Positions 1-9,700 of a stretch of 29,187 bases of DNA are shown in pieces (position 1 is the first letter of the stretch; each line of letters begins with the position of its first letter). Made by a program: the position numbers and the translations under genes. Source of the DNA: Phoronis australis (Eukaryota > Phoronida > Phoronidae); assembly GCA_002633005.1 (NCBI GenBank), contig NMRA01000392.1:378158-407344 (forward strand), in the 5' to 3' direction. A model generated the notes under the pieces. That model searched no databases. It was not told the DNA's origin and saw only the letters and a program-made list of their open reading frames with translations.

Positions 1-1494
1 GCGGAACGTGTGGCTGCATAGGTGTGAGTTTAGGGGTCGCTCCAAGGGTAAATCAGAGCAGATAACTGACTACGGGTCCTAGCGTAGATCCTAGCGTAAC
101 TGAATGCACGCGAGGATTCCAAGTTCACGTAGGCCACTAGAGCAAAGGCATACTGCCATACTGACTTGCGGAAATTTTGTCGGTGAATGAAGATGTGCCT
201 TTTCCGCAAACCTTATATCCTGATGCTCGATTGAACACAGATTTTGAATAAACAATGCTCATGCCGATCGAATTATAGTCAAACGAAACATGCACTCAGC
301 ATTGCTAAATGAAGAAACGAGGATTACCAATATTCAACAGCAATTTCTACACCTTTACCCGACATCTTGTTTCTTGTAAATCACACCGCCTACCGTCCGT
401 GAAAGTAACTATTTAAAGGTGGGTTACGCTCCACAAATACAAGACGCTCTCCACCATAATTAGCAAAATCACGTGCTTTGCTCGTAAAAATACCTGCCAT
501 TTCGCGAAGTATTACGAGAGTTCAACATTCCAACACAGCTTTTCGTCTACGGAGCACATATCTGATATGAGCGTAGTCTCCTGCACAGACCCTCGAGGTT
601 GGTCCGTGACGTCATCTTGTGAGGCCCGGGAACCAGGTTAATATGAGCGAAGCCAGCCACATGCTTGTTCCGGTTTCAATGTCGGCTTGAGTTTTATTAG
701 GTTGTTAACAATAACATAGTCACGGAGATTTTGTGTCTATGTTTTTTTCATTTTTATCTACGGACAGGTAACGAATTAATTCTTTTTTACACAACACAGG
801 TAAAATCGTTGGCGTGCTGCCTAGTTGTGAGTACGGTTAACTTAGCAGGTGGTCCACGCCAAACCAAGCCCAGCCAAGCCCAAGCCAAGGTATTAAATTG
901 TATCATCTCGATGTTTTTACAATGGTTGCTCGTACTTAGCTCCTTAGCTGCTTCGTTATTTTATTCTTAGTCAGATTTGAAAGTATTTTCCTCAGTGATG
1001 CAGCACCGCTGGAGTCGCTGGACCAGTTCTGAGGAACGGTTTACTGTCTGATCTCACCTTGACAATGCCACAGGCGTCTCTCGAATAGTTTGTATACTAT
1101 AGTTCGTACACGGCCCTTGAAACATGGCATTTGTCTCTACTTCGTACAGTAGGAGTGCAAGAGATTTGCTTCGGAAAAAATAATTCGTACATGCTTTTTA
1201 GATACTAGGTAAAATGGAAATTCTATTCTTATAAAAGACCACAAATCAATAAGCGCCAGTTCTATTGGTAATCGGAATCCGTGATTTGCTATACTATGCT
1301 GGTATAGAGCTCAACAAGTCGTTTTTCAGATCACCATTTTTGGCGACAGCAAATGTGGAAATGGCAATAAGATTCTCCAGTGTGTCACCAGATGGCAGCA
1401 AAAATGTTGTTACAGTGGATTTTCCCAACAAAGTTTCTGTTGTCCTCAGATTTGTCCTTCACAAATTAAGTTACAAAATAACGGAGTGATAGTG
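1..1494. other. No gene seen
   Basis: I see no convincing exon or RNA gene here. Short open frames (for example 731-970 and 1265-1489) have no family signature and need non-ATG starts or read through simple sequence. Minor items are a full CRE-type palindrome TGACGTCA at 607-614 and a short CCAAGCC-type tandem run at about 863-889. A stretch near 1378-1405 contains a diverged reverse-oriented copy of the CTAGTGG-type repeat core that is seen more clearly downstream. Confidence 0.5.
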
Positions 1495-1830
1495 CCGTGT
1501 CGTCCTGCGGTCTTGTTAGAGCTTATATCCAAGACTTTTGGATGGTTCTGACTACCGCTGTACCCCTGAGTGGTAATTTAAGTTTTTACATTAATTTGCA
1601 TGTGTATCTTTAGTTCTTTGACAGTTTTTAATTATTGAAATGTGGTAAACAAGTTTCTGACTGGTGATAGCAGCTATCCATTTTGGGATTAATTTGTTAT
1701 ATTCTGCGCCACCTCAAAGTGTCCATTTTGTGACCCTTATGAATACCACTAGAAGCACGCTGTTTACATTGCTGTCGTGGCTGCATTTCAACACTTTGTG
1801 TTGCTCTTTTTGAGGTTATGTAGGACCCTA
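1495..1830 (+). repeat. Dispersed repeat with CTAGTGG-type core (copy 1)
   Basis: This stretch aligns by eye with the tandem array at 13.1-14.0 kb. Shared blocks include GACTTTYGGATGGWTCTGACTAC, here near 1530-1556, and the terminal block ending in TTTCAACRCTYTGYGTTGCTCTT, here near 1788-1811. Two cores lie about 150 bp apart (about 1552 and 1706), the same monomer spacing as in the array. Further relatives lie on the minus strand at 17.9 and 20.8 kb. It is probably the end of a non-autonomous element; no coding capacity is evident. Confidence 0.7.
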
Positions 1831-2381
1831 ATATACTAGTTCTGCATAATGTAAAGACTTAATGGGCAAATCACAATCAAGGTCCATATTCGGGGGCCAC
1901 TTAAGGTTGTGTGGGTAGGCGCAGGTTGTTACAGTCCGGTGCTAATTAAGCTTTTGGTGCGACGATAGACTGAAGACTGGTTCGAATTAATCTTTTGTTA
2001 ATCTCGATCGTACGTTCACAAGCCTACTCAAACAAAACGTCCGACGTAATGTCTGTTCTATGCTCCAGCCAGTGCTGTGAAGCCTAGGCTTTTGATGAAC
2101 TTCTGAGACACTTCCATCAACTGTTGCACTCGTTGATTCAATAACCTGCTGTCTGTATAACTGGCTTTCTATTGACTATCGCTGTGACTGCTGATTCTCT
2201 TCACTGCAACTCAACCGTAATTCTATCAACTGTTTAACTGTTAACTGCTTTTCTCTTGAACTCACTATTACCAAGGAGTGTAGTAGTATCAGGAGAGTTC
2301 ACTTGTGAGTTCGCTGTTACCGCTACTACTAGCGCCACCAAGTGGTGAATGAGCAACTGTCAACCAGGAAGCGCCAAAACA
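1831..2381. other. Upstream region of the THAP pseudogene, no gene seen
   Basis: No coding exon, RNA gene or clear repeat is recognised. A GCGCCACCAAGTGGTG palindromic core at about 2331-2346 resembles the dispersed repeat core and sits just upstream of the THAP exon. Pyrimidine-rich CAACTGTT/AACTG words recur between 2110 and 2250 without a regular period. Confidence 0.4.
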
Positions 2382-3622
2382 ATGGGGAAGGACGCATTAT
2401 GCAGTGCGATAAATTGCACTAATTCATCCACGACAACCCCAGACGTGTCGTTTTTTAGGTTTTCTAAGTATCCGGAAAGGTAAGTATTATATGTTATTCA
2501 ATAATATAATACATTGTCTTTCATTTTGTGGGTTCTGTTCACAGTTGTTAGACAAGTCGATCGCACGTCCCGGTGCCACTGTTGTTTGCAGTGTAGGCTA
2601 GGCCTACTGGTCAGCCGGCGGAAGGACTACTGATTAATGTACGATGTGATCGTCAGCTTTTTGGATACTTGCAGGCCATGTATTCCAAATCAAAATGTCA
2701 CTCTAACGATCGCAGGGATAATTTTAGGAAAACATAGCCATGGCCATGGGTGAATATGAATCATCGGGGTGACACGGCCATGGCACAATCACAGCCGCAG
2801 GGACTCAAGTTTTCATTAGTCAAGTTAGAGACATAACGTAGAATTGTCGTGAGGACTTGACAGGTCGCCTCATGGGTCTCGCGCTCCACTGATTTATATA
2901 CACTAGCGTGAAAAGGCTTTGCCCAGTTACACATTTTGTGTCATAAACTGAGAGCTAATCATACCTGCAGCTAATGCAGGTAGTAGAACTTGTCTCGTTT
3001 ATCACATTGGTGTAGGCTCACAGAAGAACTGTGATTTTCTGTTGAGCCCAGACCGTCCGGAGTTGCACCATATACCAACTCCGGACGGTCTCTCACGACG
3101 ATTTAGCGTTATGGAATCTGTGGGTCTCGGTGAAAAGTTGTGCGGCCCCTTAAAATATCCGTGGATCGACATTTGAGTCCTAGTTTTTTTAGTTGACGCC
3201 AAGACGCTTTTGTCTCTATCACAATCACAGTACGACAGGACTTCTGTAGTGTAGTGTAGTTTAGTGTAGGCTACCAGTCTTCTGTGAACCTGGTGAGTAT
3301 GAGGTTTGTTCCTGAGTCTCTCATTGGTTTCTGTTCAGGTGCAAGCACTGGGAGCCGACCTTATGAATAGAGTGCATCCTACTTGTCCAAGAACTGCAAC
3401 TTATGCTCTCATCACTTCGAGGAGTCCATGTTGATGAATGAAGAACAAGCTGGTATTGAATGCAGTGCCCGAGCAGTATTTGATGTCCCCAGTCCACCAA
3501 AAATGAAGACGTCAAAAAGTTCTACGGAAATTATGTTACAGCTGTGGAATAGGCTTTTTGCATTTCTGATTATCGTCTCACAAAGCAAGTACTGGAACAT
3601 CACGTGTAGAAAGGACAATTAG
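2382..3622 (+). pseudogene. THAP-domain zinc-finger gene, two exons, second exon frame-disrupted
   Basis: Exon 1 (2382-2479) starts with ATG in a good context (ACAATGG) and encodes the first half of a THAP DNA-binding domain: the zinc-ligand pair C7-x4-C12, then the FFRF signature at residues 24-27 and P31. It ends in a strong donor (AAG|GTAAGT, phase 2). A strong acceptor (TTCTGTTCAG|G) at 3338/3339 continues the domain in phase through CKHW, including W37, but a TGA stop follows at 3364. The rest of the domain is present in two other frames: an ADLMNRV-like block at 3354-3374, then SKNCNLCSHHFEES from 3386, which carries the final Cys-x2-His-Phe ligands at 3404-3418. So there are at least two frameshifts, plus an apparent loss of about six codons after the Trp. 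The last frame runs to a stop at about 3622 and contains ARAVFDVPSPPK, like the segment after the finger in THAP proteins. Another open frame, 3610-3795, may be a further shifted continuation. THAP proteins bind DNA; here no intact product is possible unless the shifts are assembly errors. Confidence 0.8.
3050..3091. repeat. Perfect 16-bp hairpin inside the THAP intron
   Basis: The arms at 3050-3065 and 3076-3091 are perfectly complementary (AGACCGTCCGGAGTTG and its complement) around a 10-nt loop. The arms are GC-rich and contain CCGG, unlike the AT-rich surroundings. It lies inside the 859-bp intron of the THAP pseudogene. It may be the centre of a palindromic element or a structured RNA; no outer arms are obvious. 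Confidence 0.85.
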
Positions 3623-3795
3623 TCAAAATCTGGTTTTCGTATTTTACTAAGGTTGATCAGATTGAAACAGTTTATGAATGGTTAGCCTGTGATTTGAAGA
3701 GAGCCAAAGTGAAACTGATGGGTCTTTTAGAGTCTGAATGGTGGGCTGACATTTTGTTAAACCCAAGCTATCCATATCATTTTGCTTCTCAATGA

Positions 3796-4226
3796 CACTG
3801 AAACACCTCTGTGAGTAAATTAGTTATCAGCTTCAACGCATTTCGTTGGCAAAAAGAGCTGTTGTTTACTAGTGAATAGAGAGTGAGAAGGTTGGTTAGA
3901 TTTTCTTGTTGTATTGGTGTATGTGTTGCCTATTTTGTACGTTTTTGGAGATTGTGATTAATTTAAGCTCCAGTTGTGGCTAAGTAACAAATATGATCTT
4001 GTGGTCTAGCTTTAGCTTACCTGAAATATTTACTGTTATTGATAATATGAACAGTGGGTATAGAAAATAAAAATTTTAGTTTTATCATCCATTAAAAGTC
4101 TTTTTAATTCAGTTTTGTATGAAGTTGTGTGGCTAGTGAATATTTTGATTGCTGTTCAGCACCTCTTAACTTTTTTGTCATGACATTTTGAGCTTGGACT
4201 GGTTATGGTGGGGATATACTCAATGT
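3796..4226. other. No gene seen
   Basis: AT-rich sequence without recognisable exon, RNA gene or clear repeat. AATAAA-type words occur near 4064 and could serve as a polyadenylation signal for the decayed THAP gene, but nothing ties them to a transcript. Confidence 0.4.
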
Positions 4227-4413
4227 GGGGGGGGCTCGAATTCCCGACGATGTAGACCTTTTGCTAACAAGTGAGTGGGCGGACTAAAAAAAAAAAAAAC
4301 GGGGACCACCACTGTGAATTGCGCGTTTCCGTTTCTTTAGTGGACTTTTGTCCCATTTTCTCGGACTTTTTGTCTCGTTCAAGCCCCCCGAGCCCCCTGG
4401 GTGCGCGCGTGGG
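4227..4413 (-). mobile_element. MITE-like element, copy A (G-rich ends, GCGCGCACCCA terminus)
   Basis: The reverse complement of this stretch aligns with the element in intron 1 of the exonuclease gene (6798-7065). Shared blocks are GCGCGCACCCAGGGGGCTC, a cAAAAAGTC block, GCGCAATTC, and CCCCGTTTTTTTAGTCC. The CTGGGTGCGCGCGTG end is at 4397-4411, and the other end is a G8 run followed by CTCGAA. An A14 run inside (about 4286-4299) is the counterpart of the T7 run in copy B. No coding capacity; probably a non-autonomous DNA transposon. Confidence 0.7.
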
Positions 4414-4579
4414 AGAGTGCAATCGAGTTTACCCTATGCTGGAATGTCCAAGAAATAATGGGATGTTCTAAAATTATATTACGATTTTGTGGTAGTGATG
4501 AATTGCTTTCTTCTTCTTACATGTGTAACACCCACTACACCAAACAATTATTCACATTGTTAGTATCCTGGTGCATTGA

Positions 4580-4850
4580 ATAAGGAACACATGCGAAATT
4601 GGGTGGAGGTGAAACCAGCAGTGAGCTGGGAGCAACATGTTTGTCAATGGTCAGGGGAGCAACCAAAATTTATGACAATGGGAATGGCTCAACACCCATG
4701 TGGCATACCCCATTGGTTTTTACCTGTTTAGCACTCCTCCCATGTAACCCCCTGGGAGATGGTCAACACCCATTTGGCGCCCACATGGTTTTTGCCTTGT
4801 ACCCCCTTAGCTGTCACCTGTGGGGAATTACACTCTGAAGCCCCAGGAGC
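4580..4850. repeat. Short degenerate tandem duplication
   Basis: Two related units start with CTCAACACCCAT and GTCAACACCCAT, about 74 bp apart (4689 and 4763). Both continue with TGGC..CCCA..TGGTTTTT and a later ACCCCCT-type block. The frame running through it (4599-4838) has no family signature and is taken as chance. Confidence 0.55.
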
Positions 4851-5329
4851 AATCATTCAAATTTTATTGTCCATGGAGGTATGAACTCTTATAAGGAAAG
4901 ATAATTTGCCTTGTTAAGAACCCAAACATGAAACAAAACCGTGATAGATTTTGAAGGGAGCTTCAAAAGAATAAAAACAAATACACTTTAATATTGATTA
5001 AAATGCACATTTTCATTCTCATTCGATTATAAGTGGAAGTTGGTTTACGTATTCTAACCATTTTCAATCACACAGTAATTTTATTGCACGTTGAACGTCA
5101 TTAAAGTATGAATTCATCAGTGTTTACATTGTTCAGATTGCGCTCCTAAGTAAGTATTGATTATTCACCGCTTGGAGCGCTCGTGTTTCGACCGGTAACC
5201 ATTGCGGCGAATGGTAAAATGGGGGAGTGAACTCTCCTATACTCGTACACTCCTTGCTATTACAAACCGGTGCCTGGCGTATTTATAGACTAATGCTTTG
5301 TTTGAGAACTTTTCACCAGTTCAAGCACA

Positions 5330-5394
5330 TTCTAGAACTTTCCCCGGAATATACCCAATCATTCTACAAACATATACTAGTCTCTAGAATATTC
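5330..5394. promoter_or_regulatory. Candidate heat-shock elements
   Basis: TTCtaGAActTTC at 5330-5342 fits three perfectly phased units of the HSF consensus (alternating nGAAn/nTTCn). A second two-unit match, GAAtaTTC, lies at 5387-5394. They are about 0.8 kb upstream of the exonuclease start codon and about 0.3 kb upstream of a TATA-like box. This is only a sequence match; a transposon-borne or chance origin is possible. Confidence 0.3.
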
Positions 5395-5662
5395 CAGACT
5401 GCATTAATCACTGTCATGCTAGAGACTGTAGCAAACAAATTGCATCATCACTGTACTGAACTCAGGGGTCATGCCAATCAAACAGAACAACAAAACAAAA
5501 CAACTAAAAACAGTGTCAGTCTATATTCTGACAAAGGTAAAAAATGAGGGATGTCATATCACTGTAAAAGCTGGGTTATTTTAAAGTACTGTCATTCCAG
5601 TTTTGTAATCTGAATTATTTCTGCACAAGAACCACCGAATAATGCCTGATGCATCGCAGTTG

Positions 5663-5670
5663 TATAAAAG
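5663..5670 (+). promoter_or_regulatory. TATA-like box upstream of the exonuclease gene
   Basis: TATAAAAG at 5663-5670 is the best core-promoter-like word in the 700 bp before the exonuclease coding region. A 5' non-coding exon starting about 30 nt downstream could use the donor-like AAG|GTAGCT near 5727 and join the acceptor CTTTCAG ending at 6189. In AT-rich DNA such words are common, so this is a weak assignment. Confidence 0.25.
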
Positions 5671-6197
5671 GGTACATACTCTACAACGTGTGGTCACACC
5701 CCACTTCTGTCATGCTAAAATTCGTAAGGTAGCTGTTAATTTAATAACGTCTTGATCAAATTGAAGAAGTATCATATACTAACAAAGTAAAATTAAAGTA
5801 TTACCATGCTGATCAAGTTATTCTAGATGATGATGAATTGCATATCTTAACACAGTATCAGAACTTTTTCTCTTGCAATATGATTCTTACAAAAAGAAAA
5901 TTTTGTAACTAGTACTTTTTTCAAAAACTTTATTGGTGATGCTTACTAGTTTTTAATATATTCACCAGTTGGTCAAAATAGTTCAAGTAATGCTAGGTCC
6001 AGTGTTCAACTTGTTAATAGTAAAAATTGTACTGATTTGGGGGTACGTACACTACGTAATTACGCAAAGTACAGACACCTTTCCCCTTAGGTGAGTGAGG
6101 GCCATTGAATTGATTTGTTTCCTGGTCATTAGTTTTCACCTTCTTTCAAATATCATTGCCGATGTTTCATCTATTGCTATGACTTTCAGTTGCTAGA
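5671..6197. other. Region just upstream of the exonuclease start, likely 5' intron or UTR
   Basis: No coding exon is seen. A pyrimidine-rich tract ending TATGACTTTCAG at 6189 looks like a 3' splice acceptor, followed eight bases later by the start ATG. This suggests that the transcript has an upstream non-coding exon. An in-frame TGA at 6180-6182 prevents the coding frame from extending upstream. Confidence 0.45.
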
Positions 6198-6723
6198 ATG
6201 AACCAGAAACGCAAGCTTTCAAGTGTCCAAGATGGCAACAGCATGTTAAAAATAGCAAAAGTATGCTTTGGTAAAGGATCTAGTACTTATGAGTCTGTTG
6301 GAAAGAGAAAGAAGAAAACGAAAAGTCAAAGCAAAGATCTTCACATTCATTTTAATAGACATGATGATGACAGTCGTGTAGGATCGATTTGCGGCTCACT
6401 CGAATGCTCCCCAGTCAGTGGGGTATCAGAATTCTACAATAAGACATCCGAGTCTACATGTGCTGTTAGTACTGGTGGGGTTATGCATGAGTCGGATATT
6501 AATTATGCAGTGGACGGTTGTCATCAAAATTTGGACAAGAACAATGGTCTTGACCATGTGCTGGCACACTGGCATTGTGCAGAGCCAGTTCAACGGACTA
6601 GGCTTGGAACGAAATTTCAGGCTGGGTATGGGTCATTTTGTCAGCGAGCAGATCTCAAACCCACATACGTTTCATTGGACTGTGAATTTGTTGGCGTAGA
6701 ACCAGGAGATAAAAGTGCATTAG
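6198..6723 (+). CDS. AEN: Exonuclease exon 1: N-terminal region and Exo I
   Basis: The start is the first ATG after an in-frame stop at 6180. The exon encodes 175 residues plus the first base of Gly176. Most of it is hydrophilic, family-variable sequence rich in Ser and Lys, and only the last ~20 residues (YVSLDCEFVGVEPG...) belong to the exonuclease fold. The donor is TTAG|GTATGT, so the intron splits the Gly codon after one base. Reading on past 6723 meets a stop within a few codons, which supports the splice. Confidence 0.9.
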
Positions 6724-9700
6724 GTATGTATGATTGTTGTCGTGAATAGTGGTGGCATGAGAAGATCTTTGAACTTAGTATTAACCAAGACATTACATGG
6801 GTGCACCCAGGGGGGGGCTCAGGGGGGCTCGAACAAGCCCCCCCAATTTGGCGAGTTGGGCAAAAAGGTCGCCTCAGTGAAACAAAAAGTCAGAGCAAAT
6901 GAGGCAAAAGGTTCACAAAGTCCACAGGAATTCGGCGCGGATGCGCAATTCGTAGACCTGAACCTAGTGGCCCCGTTTTTTTAGTCCTCGTTAAGTTTAT
7001 TCAGAAAAAGTCTGCATATCAAAAAATTCGAGGCCCCCTATATTTTAGGCTGGGTGCGCGCGTGCTCTAGGACGTTGGAGCCATGATAATCTCGTTAATG
7101 ACTTGGACTATGTCTTTTTTCTATATTACTGTTGTGAGAGTTAGTTTGAAAAAGGTGACGGTTGCTGACATAGAGCTTGAGGTTTGGTGATGTCAGAAAT
7201 CGAAATAAATACGTATCAAATCTTTAAAGCTGTAAATGAAAGCAACAGCTTAAGTTGAAGAACTCGGATTTTGTGCAAAATTTTCAGCTCTCATTGTTGC
7301 CAGTCTGGTTAGATATAATTACTTCAAGTAGTTGAAATGATGTAAGGTTGACAGATACAAGAGTATTGCCTGTCACATATTAGGGCCTTTCATACTAATG
7401 TCGACATGTCAATGTTTTGGGGATTTGCTTTCAATATGAATACTTAACGTCAGTACTGGATTGAAGTTAACAGCGCCAATTAACTTCGCAGTAAACAGGT
7501 GGACTTAAGAGCCGAGCGTCAAAGCTGCGGTGCAGTATGAACAGTCAACTTCGGTCCCATCGGTGTCGTCAACAATTACTGGGTAGTGCCGTCGCTAATA
7601 GTTGCTTATATTTTGGTCTAATAATCACCAATTGAATTAAAAATAAATTCATGGCAATTACCACATGTAAATGTTCCCAAATTGTCACATTAAAAAAGTC
7701 TTAGCGTGCAACGCTACCTTGCGATTACTTCGGTGACAACAGTGTCACCTACCGTTTATTTCGAAATCCATTAACTGTTGAAGCCAGTATGAATGGTTTT
7801 ATAGTTAACTTCGCAGTTTACATCGACTCTCCACTTAGACCAGAGTTAAGTCAGTAGAAATATGTCTATAGATAATCTACAATATACATACATATATATT
7901 ACAGAATACACTATATAAAATAGGGCTTAACATAAACGAGAAAACACTTGATGATATGGGTGGAAAAAATTCTCCTCACTTGTATGTTTACTGTCTCATA
8001 TTTTCAAGGGGACGTTTTCGGTCTGTCGAGCGCTGTAAATAATGTAGCTTTTAAAATTTGTGACCCACTTTGCCCAAAATGCAAAACAAAGTAATTCAGA
8101 TTTATGGAAATAATTACCATCGCAGTCTGAAGTAGTTTGATATGCAATTTGTTGTGTTTTTTTAAATTATTGTTGCTCTCTCTAGGTCGGTGCTCAGTGG
8201 TGGATTTCAACGGTAATGTGCTCTGTGATATCTACGTGAAACCTGAACAAAGGATAATGAATTACCGAACTCGTTACAGTGGCCTAAGGGCAAGGGACAT
8301 GGTTAATGCAGTGCCTTCACAGTTTGCATTGAAAACTATAACCAAAGTAATCAAGGTATTGTATTATATGGCTGCTCTCCAGAAGCATGGTTTGGCAGGA
8401 CATTCACTTTGAGTAGTATCTCATCACAGTGCTCGATTTAGTGACCTGCAGGTCGCCACTGTGACCACTGACTGTGTTTGACGATCTGGGAAAATCCCAA
8501 GTCGCCATGAAGTCACCACAGTGAGTACCGAAGTCGGACAATAAATTCACCTCGAAATTCGTTTCAAAGTTTGTGATGCCTTCCAAACTTAAAATTTGTA
8601 ACAGCTTTTCTACATCTAATACTTTTGATTCATAATTGTGCTGTTTGTTTCGTGAAAGCAGTGTATTTGCCACTCTCAGCAGCTAGCAAACATCAAACAC
8701 GCACTTAAATTACAACAAGAATTAAAGAGATGGAAGTCGTAATTTTTCAACAAAAATCAGGCAAGATTGGCCCATGAAATACACGCCACCAGTGTCTGGA
8801 ATCGTCTGCATTCTTTATTATCAGGAATTGATTTAGAGATTGAATGGTGCATTTTTTATGGGAGAAATTGAAGAGGTATGCATAATTTTTAAGAGAACAC
8901 AGTGCGTCAGGACGGCTTTTTTAGTTGACAATTTTGATGGCGGTTTTGGTGACTTCAGATTCCATTTAGCGACCTGGAATTTTCACCAAGTTGTCAGTTG
9001 TGACTTGGCGTTGAGCTAGGTGTCATGCACTGCATGAGTTTGAGGAGAATGCTACATCTTATCACTTGAGTGAGGCAAAGTTATGCTAATGTCTGGCGAA
9101 TATACGAATGACTTAGAAATTGATACACCTCTGAAAAATTGTTGGATTTTGACACAAAATTGAATTAAAATCCTTCAAGCTATATCACCTCTGCTATCTC
9201 GTGAATGACTTGCCTTTGTGAACACGACCAGTTCTTGGAATGATTTTAGATGGTTGTTCTTGAGTGCCTCAGGATGTTGTTAAACCAGATATAACTAAAC
9301 ACATGTTGAAACTTTTCTTCCTTATAGCACAGCAGGTTCTGAGATTTAATCGCAGCTTTGTTCATGATTCTGTTACTGGGATTGTGTTTTCTGTCGTCAG
9401 CAGGTTTTTTTCGCTGCAGTTAGAAAAAGTGTTCATATTCAATTGTGCCATTGTCAAAGTTATTTCTTCATAAGTGTGCAGCAATTTAGTCAATGTAGAG
9501 GGACATTAACCTTTTGTCTGATATTGCCAAGAATGGCACATAGAAGCAACCTTGAATTATAATAAGAAAAATGTATGACTTATCTGACATGCATGGATAA
9601 ACGAGCACAATCCGCACATAGACAAACACATGTTTCTTTACAGTCTAGCCGAAACATGTTACAACAAACTCTACCAAATTTTTTTAAAGCTTCCGTAGTA

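Noticed and set aside
1960-2000. GGTTCGAATTAATC, resembling a tRNA B box
   Set aside because: No cloverleaf can be formed around it and no A box lies at the right distance.
5227-5547. 106-codon plus-strand open frame
   Set aside because: It needs a non-ATG start, has no family signature and no splice context, and covers the HSE-like sites.
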